Assembly (NCBI GenBank): GCA_023229135.1
Contig: JALNZT010000033.1
Span: 1 to 52,633, forward strand
Direction of reading: 5' to 3'
Length of the DNA stretch: 52,633 nt
DNA from: Bacteroidales bacterium
GTDB taxonomy: Bacteria > Bacteroidota > Bacteroidia > Bacteroidales > F082
In this document: piece after piece, positions 1-8,092 of the stretch
How the letters are laid out: every line of letters begins with the position of its first letter
How positions within the stretch are numbered: position 1 is the first letter of the stretch
Notes under the pieces: model-generated
What the model saw: only the letters and a program-made list of their open reading frames with translations
The model's database searches: none
What the model was told of the DNA's origin: nothing
Position numbers and translations under genes: made by a program

Positions 1-120
1 ATGTTGAAAGTCAGCAGAAAACCTGCTCTAGATCAGTATTGTCCATTTCAAAGATTGAAAAAATGCTAACGAACTAAAAAAGAGGAAAATAAATAAATAA
101 AAATTTGGATTACAACATAG

Positions 121-414
121 AAGGTTTTCAAAACCTTTGGAGTTTAATAAAAATGTGTGCAGCATATAGGCTAATAAGCAGGCGATTTCTTCCTCAAAAC
201 TTTTTGGTAGCAAGCACAATATGCTGTAGGCGTATCCTGTGCATAACCCCCGAATTTATTCGGGGGATGGCGGAAATACCTGCACCTCCAGAACTCTGTA
301 AGAGTTCCCCATCTTGTATTACTTTGGGAAACCTCTCCGAGGTTTGGTGGCTATTTACTTCTGTTGCACCCAGATAAATCTGGGCGTTATTATTGGGCAA
401 GTCCTACGGACTTT
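121..414 (+). repeat. Multi-hairpin repeat, left array copy A
   Basis: This is a string of short inverted repeats with no convincing gene. In order it holds AAGGTTTTCAAAACCTT (121-137), a conserved 45-bp spacer, a TATGC/GCGTA hairpin near 212-234, the linker CCTGTGCATAAC (236-247), CCCCCGAATTTATTCGGGGG (247-266), an ACTCT/AGAGT hairpin near 293-305, ACCTCTCCGAGGT near 331-343, CCCAGATAAATCTGGG near 369-384, and AGTCCTACGGACT near 402-414. The same module order recurs in copies B and C. The linker and its two flanking hairpins also occur, in both orientations, in the array at 14.7-16.6 kb. I infer a REP/BIME-like element. Confidence 0.85.
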
Positions 415-503
415 TATTTTGTGTTAAATAATTGAATACCAAAGGTTTTTAAAGTTTTAGGGTTTTTAAAATCAGCTGAGTTTAGCATTGAAACTAAACA
501 ATT

Positions 504-727
504 GATTTTTCTCAAAACTTATTGAAAGTAAGCACAATACGCTGTAGGCGTATCCTGTGCATAACCCCCGAATTCATTCGGGGGATTTCAGAAAAGCTTG
601 CACCTTCGAAACTCCGTAGGAGTTTCCCATCTTGGATTACAATGGGAAACCGCTAAGAGGTTTGATTGCCCTTGGTTTTCTTCTGCACATAGATAAATCA
701 AGGCATTTTCTGCAAGGCTACGGAAGA
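504..727 (+). repeat. Multi-hairpin repeat, left array copy B
   Basis: A shorter, more diverged copy of the same element in the same orientation. It shows AATACGCTGTAGGCGTAT, the linker CCTGTGCATAAC (554-565), then CCCCCGAATTCATTCGGGGG and ACTCCGTAGGAGT. The distal hairpins (AACCGCTAAGAGGTT and the last two) are decayed. It ends about 30 bp before the toxin-antitoxin genes. Together with copy A and the spacer between them it accounts for the gene-free stretch 1-755. In positions 1-120 and 415-503 I see nothing further that I can support. Confidence 0.8.
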
Positions 728-785
728 CAAAAACTAAATACGAAATCTTAGAAAAATGATTACTTTTGACATAAATATAGCTATC

Positions 786-1022
786 ATGGACTTACAAACT
801 CGAAAACTAAATTTAATTCAATACTTGATTGGACTTCAAGACGAAAAAATACTTCAAAGAATTGAAGACTCCATAAACAAGACTTTACAAACGACTAATC
901 AACCTTTAAGGCAGTTTACACAACAAGAATTAACTGACAGAGCGCTGAAATCGAATAAAGATTATCACTTAGGAAAATTTCAAGACCAGGAAATGTTAGA
1001 AAAGGAATCGAATAATTGGTAG
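786..1022 (+). CDS. Small antitoxin-like protein of a ParE/RelE-type module
   Basis: A 78-residue acidic, helical protein directly upstream of a ParE/RelE-like toxin, with 4 bp between them. I infer that it is the cognate antitoxin, from position, size and composition; I do not see a clear DNA-binding fold. An in-frame ATG at 756 would add ten hydrophobic residues. I prefer the ATG at 786 because the product then begins MDLQTRKLNLIQYLIGL, the kind of start seen in small Bacteroidota antitoxins, but neither start has a strong ribosome binding site. The pair lies between hairpin-repeat copies B and C. The alternative is a small protein of unrelated function. Confidence 0.7.
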   Translation: MDLQTRKLNLIQYLIGLQDEKILQRIEDSINKTLQTTNQPLRQFTQQELTDRALKSNKDYHLGKFQDQEMLEKESNNW

Positions 1023-1026
1023 TTTA

Positions 1027-1347
1027 ATGAAAATTATTTGGTCAGACTTTGCTGCTGATATGCTAAAAGAAATCTTTATCTACCATAAAGAAATTGCAGG
1101 AAATAATATTGCAAGACGGATCTTGACCATGATATTTAATGCAACAAGGCAGCTTAAACAACATCCGAATTCAGGACAAATCGAGTCTGCTCTTGAAATC
1201 CTAAAAGAAGGACATAGATATTTAGTTGTTGGGAATTATAAAGTTGTCTATAAAAAAGTGCGTGAAGGTGTTTTAATAACTGATATTTTCGACACAAGAC
1301 AAAACCCTTCTAAAATTAATAATCCAGAAAGAAAGCCCAGCAAGTAA
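1027..1347 (+). CDS. ParE/RelE-superfamily toxin
   Basis: A 106-residue protein with the pattern of the ParE/RelE toxin fold: an N-terminal strand (MKIIWSDFAADML), a long helical hairpin over residues 10-60, then the strand block RYLVVGNYKVVYK (64-76) and a closing IFDTRQNP (87-94). Known members block gyrase (ParE) or cleave mRNA on the ribosome (RelE). The sequence alone does not say which applies here. It follows its putative antitoxin in one operon. The last 12 residues are charged and probably disordered. The fold assignment is fairly secure; the target is not. Confidence 0.85.
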   Translation: MKIIWSDFAADMLKEIFIYHKEIAGNNIARRILTMIFNATRQLKQHPNSGQIESALEILKEGHRYLVVGNYKVVYKKVREGVLITDIFDTRQNPSKINNPERKPSK

Positions 1348-1511
1348 TACTATATATACTTCTATAATAAAATATTGAATAGGAGTATTTTAGTTTCAAA
1401 TATAAATCGTTATGGAAAGAAGGGTTTGTCCTTCAAAGACCTCAGCAAAGTATATGTTAGCTGTTATTATTGGCATAGTTCCACGTATTTTCTATGTCGT
1501 TATTATTAAAT

Positions 1512-1913
1512 CCCAAAGGTTTTCAACGCCTTTGGGGTTTAATAAAAATGTGTGCAGCATATAGGCTAATAAGCAGGCGATTTCTTCCTCAAAACATACT
1601 TGTAGCCAGCGCAATACGCTGTAGGCGTATCTTGAATGGTTTTAGGTCTATCGTGCCTACTTCTTGGCAGCAAGCGCAATACGCTGTAGGCGTATCCTGT
1701 GCATAACCCCCGGATTTATCCGGGGGATTAAAGATGCACCCGCACCTCCAAAACTCTGTAGGAGTTTTCCATTCCGGCAAAGTCCGTTCGTTTTTTTGAT
1801 ATGTCTGCCGCTTTATGCTTTTTATGGGAAACCCCTCTGGGGTAGTAGAGCTTCGTTCACTATTTTCACCCAGATAAATCTGGGCGTTATTATTGGGTAA
1901 GTCCTACGGACTT
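1512..1913 (+). repeat. Multi-hairpin repeat, left array copy C
   Basis: The longest left-array copy. It begins with CCCAAAGGTTTTCAACGCCTTTGGGG and the same 45-bp spacer as copy A (GTGCAGCATATAGGCTAATA), then has two successive AATACGCTGTAGGCGTAT hairpins about 65 bp apart. It continues with the linker CCTGTGCATAAC (1696-1707), CCCCCGGATTTATCCGGGGG, ACTCTGTAGGAGT, an imperfect CCCCTCTGGGG, CCCAGATAAATCTGGG and AGTCCTACGGACT (1900-1912). Against copy A the central stem changes GAA/TTC to GGA/TCC, so pairing is kept. Of the gene-free stretch 1348-2026, this copy and the hairpin after it fill most; 1348-1511 shows nothing I can name. Confidence 0.85.
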
Positions 1914-1930
1914 TTTGTTGTAAATCATTA

Positions 1931-1962
1931 AACTCCAAAGGTTTCTGAAACCTTTGGGGTTT
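1931..1962. repeat. Isolated hairpin: start of a truncated fourth repeat copy
   Basis: ACTCCAAAGGTTT-CT-GAAACCTTTGGGGT forms a long stem and matches the first module of copies A and C, followed by the same GGGTTTAAT. The rest of the element is missing. It lies 65 bp beyond the pyrF stop codon and could help terminate that transcript. It lacks a U tract on the minus strand, so I call it a repeat rather than an intrinsic terminator. Confidence 0.65.
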
Positions 1963-2026
1963 AATTTTAAAAAAAACACCCTTTCCAACAGATGCAATAT
2001 TGCAGCAGTAATTACTCCAACTCGAA

Positions 2027-2860
2027 TTATTTCAATAAATTTTTCCGAATCAAAATACTTTCCATTTCTTGCTGTAATTTCTGCGCTTCTGTTGCGGCGG
2101 CCTCCGCGAAATCGATATCGGAAGAGGCATACAAAATACTCCGCGAAGCATTAACCAAAATACCAACTTCGCTGTTCAATCCGGCTTTGGCCACGGCATT
2201 TAAATCGCCGCCCTGTGCGCCGACGCCGGGAACTAAGAAGAAATAATCAGGAGCCAGACTTCTAATTCTTGCGATCATTTCCGGTTTGGTGGCGCCCGTT
2301 ACAAACATCAGTTGGTGGCTGCCGGCCCAGCTGATGGCTTTGCTCACCACTTCTTCGTACAGAAAGCGGCCATTATCAAGTTTAAGCTGCTGAAAATCCG
2401 CTGAACCACTATTGGAAGTAAGGCCAAGTAATACCACCCATTTATTTTCAAAACCAAGAAACGGCTGCACCGAATCAAGGCCCATATAGGGTGCAACGGT
2501 GATTGCATCAGCCTGCAGCTGTTCAAAAAAAGCTTTGGCATAACGCCTTGAGGTATTGCCAATATCGCCACGTTTGGCATCAGCAATCACCATGATTTCG
2601 GGATAATGCTTTTTGATATAAGCGATTGTCTTTTCCAGGCTTATCCAACCTGATGTGCCTTCGCTTTCATAAAAGGCGGTATTGGGTTTAAAGCCTACAG
2701 CATAAGCCGCTGTGGCGTCAATAATGTTTTTGTTAAACTGAAAAACGGCATCCGGGAGCTTTTGCTGATGTGCTGGAATTTTTTCAATATCAGTATCCAG
2801 CCCAACACATAGGAAGCTGCGTTTTTTCAGGATTTGTGCTATTAGTTCAGTCTTTTTCAT
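2027..2860 (-). CDS. pyrF: Orotidine 5'-phosphate decarboxylase
   Basis: Converts OMP to UMP, the last step of pyrimidine synthesis, in the cytoplasm. The 277-residue protein has the length of the longer (type 2) bacterial OMP decarboxylases. Visible signatures are the N-terminal FLCVGLDTD (16-24), the lysine-containing GFKPNTAFYE, and the catalytic DAKRGD (94-99), whose Asp-Lys-Asp charge network drives decarboxylation. GVGAQGGD lies in the phosphate-binding region. It starts 3 bp after prfA ends and is almost certainly co-transcribed with it. The repeat hairpin at 1931-1962 follows the stop. Confidence 0.97.
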   Translation of the reverse strand: MKKTELIAQILKKRSFLCVGLDTDIEKIPAHQQKLPDAVFQFNKNIIDATAAYAVGFKPNTAFYESEGTSGWISLEKTIAYIKKHYPEIMVIADAKRGDIGNTSRRYAKAFFEQLQADAITVAPYMGLDSVQPFLGFENKWVVLLGLTSNSGSADFQQLKLDNGRFLYEEVVSKAISWAGSHQLMFVTGATKPEMIARIRSLAPDYFFLVPGVGAQGGDLNAVAKAGLNSEVGILVNASRSILYASSDIDFAEAAATEAQKLQQEMESILIRKNLLK

Positions 2861-2863
2861 GCC

Positions 2864-3943
2864 TTAGACATCTAATTCCGTTTTCATGCGTTCGGCATTT
2901 TCAGCGATCTGAAGCTTTTCGATGATCTCGTCAATATCGCCATCCATAATGGCTGACAAATTATACATGGTGAGGTTGATACGGTGATCCGTTACGCGGC
3001 CTTGTGGATAATTGTAGGTGCGGATTTTGGCCGAACGGTCGCCGGTAGAAACCATGGTTTTACGCTTGGACGAAATCTCTTCTAAATATTTGTTATACTC
3101 CACTTCATAAAGCCTTGAGCGCAGCACTTTCATAGCTTTTGCCAGGTTTTTGAGCTGAGATTTTTCATCCTGGCAAGTTACTACCAAACCGCTTGGAATA
3201 TGTGTCAGACGAATGGCGGAATAAGTTGTGTTTACTGACTGTCCGCCTGGGCCGGAAGAGCAGTAGGTGTCTTTGCGTATATCCCTGTCGTGCAGTTCAA
3301 TATCAAATTCCTCTGCCTCGGGAAGCACCACTACCGAAGCTGCCGAGGTATGCACACGACCCTGTGTTTCCGTTTTGGGAACGCGCTGTACGCGGTGAAC
3401 ACCCGACTCAAACTTGAGGAGGCCATACACATTGTTGCCACTTACATTAAACACCACTTCTTTGAAACCTCCCGAAGTGCCTTCGTTCATGTTAACTAAA
3501 TCGGTTTTCCAGCCTTTTGTTTCACAGTATTTTGTGTACATCCGGTACAAATCACCGGCAAAAATGCTGGCCTCATCGCCACCGGTCCCGGCCCTAATCT
3601 CAACGACAGCATTTTTATCATCCTGTGGGTCTTTGGGAATGAGCAGGATGCGGATATCTTCCTCCAGCTTTTCCTTGCGTTCTTCAAAAGTATCTAACTC
3701 CTCGCGGGCCATTTCCCTGAAATCTTCATCTTTTTCTTTTTTGATGATTTCGCGGGCATTTTCAATATTGGAAGTGACAGTTTTATATTCTTTAAAAGCT
3801 TGAACCACAGGCTCCAGGTCTTTGTAGTCTTTGTTGAGCTTAACATAGCGTTTCATGTCCGACATTACGTCAGGATCGCTCAGTTGCTCGCTCATTTCCT
3901 CCCAGCGGCGGTTGATGGTTTCCAGTTTATCTATGATATCCAC
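2864..3943 (-). CDS. prfA: Peptide chain release factor 1
   Basis: Recognises UAA and UAG stop codons and triggers peptide release. The 359-residue length is normal. The peptidyl-tRNA hydrolysis motif GGQ is at residues 233-235. The anticodon-like tripeptide is P-K-T at 189-191, which fits the PxT of RF1; RF2 has SPF. Domain 1 is the expected charged coiled-coil region. First gene of a prfA-pyrF operon. A perfect Bacteroidota -7 box lies 21 bp before the start codon, so the mRNA leader should be very short. Confidence 0.98.
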   Translation of the reverse strand: MDIIDKLETINRRWEEMSEQLSDPDVMSDMKRYVKLNKDYKDLEPVVQAFKEYKTVTSNIENAREIIKKEKDEDFREMAREELDTFEERKEKLEEDIRILLIPKDPQDDKNAVVEIRAGTGGDEASIFAGDLYRMYTKYCETKGWKTDLVNMNEGTSGGFKEVVFNVSGNNVYGLLKFESGVHRVQRVPKTETQGRVHTSAASVVVLPEAEEFDIELHDRDIRKDTYCSSGPGGQSVNTTYSAIRLTHIPSGLVVTCQDEKSQLKNLAKAMKVLRSRLYEVEYNKYLEEISSKRKTMVSTGDRSAKIRTYNYPQGRVTDHRINLTMYNLSAIMDGDIDEIIEKLQIAENAERMKTELDV

Positions 3944-3963
3944 AATATAAAATTTTTGAGTGG

Positions 3964-3971
3964 CAAAGGTA
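3964..3971 (-). promoter_or_regulatory. Promoter -7 box for prfA-pyrF
   Basis: The minus strand reads TACCTTTG, an exact match to the Bacteroidota primary sigma -7 consensus TAnnTTTG. It lies 21 bp upstream of the prfA ATG. I see no good -33 TTG at the usual distance, so this rests on the -7 box and its position. Confidence 0.6.
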
Positions 3972-4297
3972 GGGAATTTGGATTTAGGATTTATTCTGAA
4001 AAATTCACTGTAGTTCTCGTTGTTATTTTGTGCAACAATTGTTTATTAACTGCCGCCCTAATTTTACAATGCCCGCATTTTTTAACAAAACGCTGGATAA
4101 TTTCAGCTTCCACGACACTTGAAAGGGTTGAAATCTTAGCTTCAAAAAGCACTTTTACGCTATTACAATCCCGACATTTTTCAACAAGAATAGTTAAAAT
4201 CATCCGCTGCTTTCGAGCATATTTTGTTATCTTTACAGCACAATTGGTTTAAATTGAAGACATTGTGCCTTTACTTACACCGCTGAAATTAAAGATT
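3972..4297. other. Divergent intergenic region between prfA and a secreted-protein gene
   Basis: About 330 bp separating the divergent prfA and 4298 genes. No gene, RNA or strong hairpin is visible. A weak plus-strand -7 box, TATCTTTA (4228-4235), sits 63 bp before the downstream start and could serve that gene. Open frames across this stretch run antisense to prfA or lack any coding character. Confidence 0.5.
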
Positions 4298-5269
4298 ATG
4301 AAAAAAACACTACTATTATCAATGATCGGGTTGCTTTGCCTACAAATCCAAACCGTCATGCAGGCACAGGAATATGTCCCGTTTCCTATGCTTGATGCAA
4401 CCTGGACAGAACAAAATGAGATATATGAACCTCCTCAATCATGGACAAGTTTATATAAGACCGAGACTGATACATTCTTGCTGAACAACATGTATAGAAA
4501 CATTTACGAGTACTACATTCACCTGAATTCGTTTGACACCATCAGGGAACTGTATGCTTCGATCAGGCAAGACACAGCCGGAAAAAAAGTGTATGTTATC
4601 CGGCATTATTTCTCCGAAAAGCAGGAGCGTTTACTTTTAGACTTTGACGTAAATGTTAGCGATACCGTTATTCTAAGTGCTTATTATTGGGATTTGTTCT
4701 CGCATGCTACAGACAGTGTATATATCGTTGATAGCATCTCAGAAACCACCTTAAATAACAATCAATCCACCAATATTTTTCATCTTTCAAGCATGAACAC
4801 TTATTTCCCGGTAACACTAGTTCTTATTGAAGGTGTAGGAAGTCTTACAAATCCATTTGGGGTTGCTTTTGGTGGCTTTAATAAAGAACTTAGACAGAGA
4901 GAATTTTGCTGTCCTCGCGTATTATTATGCCTTACGGTTGCTGAAGAACAGCGGTATGTTTATAATGATGCTGCAAGTTGTGGAAAGCTCCGTGTCTGGA
5001 CTTCAATAGACGCAACTTATTCTAATACAACAATAAACATTTATCCTAATCCGATTAAGAACTTTTGTACTATAAAAATTAATCCTGAAAACAGCTTTGA
5101 GAAAGTATTCAAAATTTACAGCATTCTTGGGGAAGAAATGTATGCTACACGATTTTATCACAATGACATGCAAATTGATTTAAGCAGTTTAAAACCTGGG
5201 ATATACATCACACAAATATGGCAGAAAGAGAACTTAGTATCAACACAAAAAATGATTGTTTCACTTTAA
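4298..5269 (+). CDS. Secreted protein with T9SS type A sorting domain
   Basis: A 323-residue exported protein. I start it at the ATG whose product begins MKKTLLLSMIGLLCLQIQ, a clear signal peptide; an upstream in-frame ATG at 4265 would add 11 residues ahead of that signal. The central 200 residues match nothing I recognise. The last ~85 residues form a Por secretion tail: INIYPNPIKNF, then YSILGEEMY, LSSLKPGIYI and a basic-hydrophobic C-terminus. In known systems this tail directs passage through the T9SS outer-membrane translocon and is cleaved on anchoring. First of four such genes in tandem. Function of the passenger is unknown. Confidence 0.85.
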   Translation: MKKTLLLSMIGLLCLQIQTVMQAQEYVPFPMLDATWTEQNEIYEPPQSWTSLYKTETDTFLLNNMYRNIYEYYIHLNSFDTIRELYASIRQDTAGKKVYVIRHYFSEKQERLLLDFDVNVSDTVILSAYYWDLFSHATDSVYIVDSISETTLNNNQSTNIFHLSSMNTYFPVTLVLIEGVGSLTNPFGVAFGGFNKELRQREFCCPRVLLCLTVAEEQRYVYNDAASCGKLRVWTSIDATYSNTTINIYPNPIKNFCTIKINPENSFEKVFKIYSILGEEMYATRFYHNDMQIDLSSLKPGIYITQIWQKENLVSTQKMIVSL

Positions 5270-5281
5270 AATTAATGTAAC

Positions 5282-6211
5282 ATGAAAAACAAAATGCTAC
5301 TGTACATATTTGGATATGTACTTATTCAATTACCATTGATTTCAACTGCCCAATATAGTCTGCCAGACGGATGGCAAGAATACATCTACACTTTTGAAGA
5401 TACGGCGCATTGGCATAGCTTATCAATTGACACTATCAACTATCCTTATAATAGCTGGCAAATAGGTCATCCTCAAAAAAACACAATTGATAATGCCTAC
5501 TCACAACCAAATGTTATTATCACAGATACGATTGACTCATACCCGCCTAACAATATATCTGTATTTGAGATTGTACATCAGGCTCAAAATGGATTTGTTG
5601 AAGGCGGGGTTGCTGTATTCTCCGGTTTCTACTTTGTAGATTCTGATTCGCTTTTAGATTATGGCAGAATTGAATTTTCACCTGACGATGGAACTAATTG
5701 GATAGATTTGCTAACTGATACTTTATATAGTGATTATTATAACTGGTTTACTGAAAAGCCGGTTTTGACAGGTACAACATCTGGTTGGCAATTTTTTGGG
5801 ATCCAGTTGGCCGGAATGAAAGAGATATTTGAAATTGATTTCACAACAATTATCAGGTATCGGATATCTTTTATTTCTGATGAAAACGATAATGAAAAAG
5901 ATGGATTAGCTTTTGATGATTTGCACTTTAAAGATTATCTTCTGAAAACAGATGATTTGGATGAACTTGTTTTGGTTGAAATTTCACCAAATCCATGTCG
6001 TGAAGTTCTAAGAGTTTTGGTAAAAAAATCTTATGAAAGTAATTTAACAGTGACATTATTTAATATTAATGGTGAGCTTGTAAAACATGAAACTCTACTT
6101 AATAAGCATGTCAATGAAATAAATATGAATGAAATATCCCGAGGCAATTACATCATAATTATAAAAAATAAAAACAAAGTTATTCATCGACAAAAAATCA
6201 TTAAACTATAA
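5282..6211 (+). CDS. Secreted protein with T9SS sorting tail
   Basis: A 309-residue exported protein, 12 bp after the preceding cargo gene and probably in the same operon. A signal peptide covers about residues 1-23 (LIQLPLISTAQ at its end). The passenger contains WQIGHPQKNTIDNAYSQPN and YGRIEFSPDDGTNW, a jelly-roll-like pattern common in Bacteroidota secreted proteins; I base that on general appearance only. The tail from about residue 230 reads VEISPNPCREVLRV, LFNINGELVKH and ISRGNYIIIIKNKNK, a T9SS type A sorting domain. Probable end location is the cell surface or medium. Ligand or activity is unknown. Confidence 0.82.
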   Translation: MKNKMLLYIFGYVLIQLPLISTAQYSLPDGWQEYIYTFEDTAHWHSLSIDTINYPYNSWQIGHPQKNTIDNAYSQPNVIITDTIDSYPPNNISVFEIVHQAQNGFVEGGVAVFSGFYFVDSDSLLDYGRIEFSPDDGTNWIDLLTDTLYSDYYNWFTEKPVLTGTTSGWQFFGIQLAGMKEIFEIDFTTIIRYRISFISDENDNEKDGLAFDDLHFKDYLLKTDDLDELVLVEISPNPCREVLRVLVKKSYESNLTVTLFNINGELVKHETLLNKHVNEINMNEISRGNYIIIIKNKNKVIHRQKIIKL

Positions 6212-6274
6212 CAATTTATTACATCTACCTGTATTAATGACAGGGAGATATACCAAATCCTAAGCAATTCAAAG

Positions 6275-7882
6275 ATGAAAAAACTGATTACAATTCTATT
6301 TACTTTGCTGCTATTTCATTTTCCAACGTTTGCCCAGCTAAACATTGATTGGCAGCAGAGTTACGGCAGTATGGCTCCTGACGATGCGTGTGATATTGCG
6401 GAAACCGATGGTGGCTTTCTGGTAACAGGACTTGCAGAGTCGGGTGGAGGCCAGGTGACGTGTTTTGAACATGGTAGTGGTGGTGGTTGGCTATTGAAGA
6501 TTGATTATACAGGTGAGCTTATTTGGCAGAAGTGCTTCGATTATGCTTATGGCTTGCGTATTGTAAAAGCTATTGGCAGTCCTTACTATTACCTGATTGG
6601 AGGTGCAATGGCCGAGCCTTATCCTGATGCTTTGAATTTATGGATCGCGAAAATTGATACGCTTGGTAATATTATCTGGGACAGGTCACTGGGCAACACC
6701 ATTGGTGTTTTAGGTGGCGATCAGTATGGCGCAGCAACCGCTGATGGCGGGGTGATTGGGACAGCGCAAATTGATTCACAAGGCGGCGATATTACCCATA
6801 ATTGGGGTCGTTTTGATGGTTGGCTAATTAAGCTTGATAGTTTGGGAAATACGGAATGGGATCAATCTATTGGCTCATCGCAAACCGAATTTATCAATTC
6901 TGTACTTCCAACTACTGATGGTGGTTATCTAGCTGGATTGTATGGCACTCCCAATGGAATTGGTGGAAATATTGACTGCCTTGTTACACCTGGTCCTACT
7001 GGTCCTGATGCAATTATTTATAAACTGGATAGTGCTGGCCAAGCCGAATGGCACCAATGCTATGGAGGCACGGGCTATGAAGGTGCGGCATTCCACGTTG
7101 AGGTAGAAGATGGCTATTTATTAGCATGTTATGGCAGCTCGACCGATGGCGATATGGTTGGTTCGGGCTGGCATGAGGGCTGGTATAATCCACGGCAACC
7201 AACAGTAGATGTCTGGCTTGTTAAAATTGACTTTCTGGGAAAAATACTTTGGCAAAAATGCTATGGAGGCAGTAAAAGTGAATTGCCGCACCGGATATTT
7301 AAGACAAGTGATGGAGGTTTTGTAGTGTTTGCTAACACCAGCTCCAATGATGGAGATGTGAGCGGCAATTTATCGGTTGGAAATAATACTTCAATCTGGG
7401 TTTTTAAGGTAGATAAAAACGGAGTAATGCTTTGGCAGCGATGCATTAGCGGAGTTCCTTACGAAAGTGTAGCAGGAGTAATACAACAAAGCGACTACAA
7501 ATACACAGTAGCAGGAGTAATGACGGCCAGTCCAACAGGCGATGTAAACTGCTCGAACTATGTACCTAATTACGGCCCCGACTACTGGGTGTTTGGTGTT
7601 TCAGATACCACGGTTAATATAACCGAAACTTCAGCTTTAGCAGTGGATATAAAAGTGTATCCAAATCCTGCAAAATCTGTATTAACCATTGATTTCCCGG
7701 CTAATTATGATATGCTGAATTCCACAATTGAAGTAATAAATGTAAATGGTAAAACCAGTATGCAATCAAAGCCTGTTTCTCATTCAACACAATTGAACAT
7801 CAAAAGCTTAACCCCCGGACTTTATATCGTGAAAATTCAAAATAACGATGCGTTGATTACGCGAAGGCTTATTATTCAATAG
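6275..7882 (+). CDS. Secreted beta-propeller-like protein with T9SS sorting domain
   Basis: A 535-residue exported protein. The signal peptide ends near residue 20 (FPTFA-Q). The body is built of about seven repeats spaced roughly 55-60 residues, each closing with a W-x-x-x-(Y/F/L)-G-type motif: WQQSYGS, WQKCFDY, WDRSLGN, WDQSIGS, WHQCYGG, WQKCYGG, WQRCISG. Between them are DGG(F/Y) turns. This fits a seven-bladed propeller. The tail from about residue 459 (VYPNPAKSVLTIDFP to GLYIVKIQNNDALITRR) is a T9SS type A domain. Its last residues and some DNA after the stop are nearly repeated in the next cargo gene. Binding partner unknown. Confidence 0.83.
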   Translation: MKKLITILFTLLLFHFPTFAQLNIDWQQSYGSMAPDDACDIAETDGGFLVTGLAESGGGQVTCFEHGSGGGWLLKIDYTGELIWQKCFDYAYGLRIVKAIGSPYYYLIGGAMAEPYPDALNLWIAKIDTLGNIIWDRSLGNTIGVLGGDQYGAATADGGVIGTAQIDSQGGDITHNWGRFDGWLIKLDSLGNTEWDQSIGSSQTEFINSVLPTTDGGYLAGLYGTPNGIGGNIDCLVTPGPTGPDAIIYKLDSAGQAEWHQCYGGTGYEGAAFHVEVEDGYLLACYGSSTDGDMVGSGWHEGWYNPRQPTVDVWLVKIDFLGKILWQKCYGGSKSELPHRIFKTSDGGFVVFANTSSNDGDVSGNLSVGNNTSIWVFKVDKNGVMLWQRCISGVPYESVAGVIQQSDYKYTVAGVMTASPTGDVNCSNYVPNYGPDYWVFGVSDTTVNITETSALAVDIKVYPNPAKSVLTIDFPANYDMLNSTIEVINVNGKTSMQSKPVSHSTQLNIKSLTPGLYIVKIQNNDALITRRLIIQ

Positions 7883-8092
7883 GAGTGATGGGATTCCAAC
7901 TCCAACACTCCATTACTTCAACTAATAAATACCATGCGTAATTTAAGCTTTAATAAAAGCACCCTTCATTTTCCCGATGAATTTACTACCTTTATGCTTT
8001 AAATTGAATGCTTTTAAGTCTCGGCTCATGGAATCAATAAGCACTTATTTCGGGGCAAAACTTTAGGCGGTCAAACCAAAAAAATCCAAGCA

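Noticed and set aside
1..69. Coding start or gene end at the left edge
   Set aside because: The frame from position 1 encodes only 22 residues before TAA. It could be the end of a gene outside the window, but nothing in it is recognisable.
1494..1900. Small plus- and minus-strand genes in the left array
   Set aside because: They lie wholly in repeat copy C and restate the hairpin modules; no coding character.
3800..4252. A 150-residue gene opposite the prfA start
   Set aside because: It runs antisense to the N-terminal half of prfA and into the promoter region; no domain is visible.
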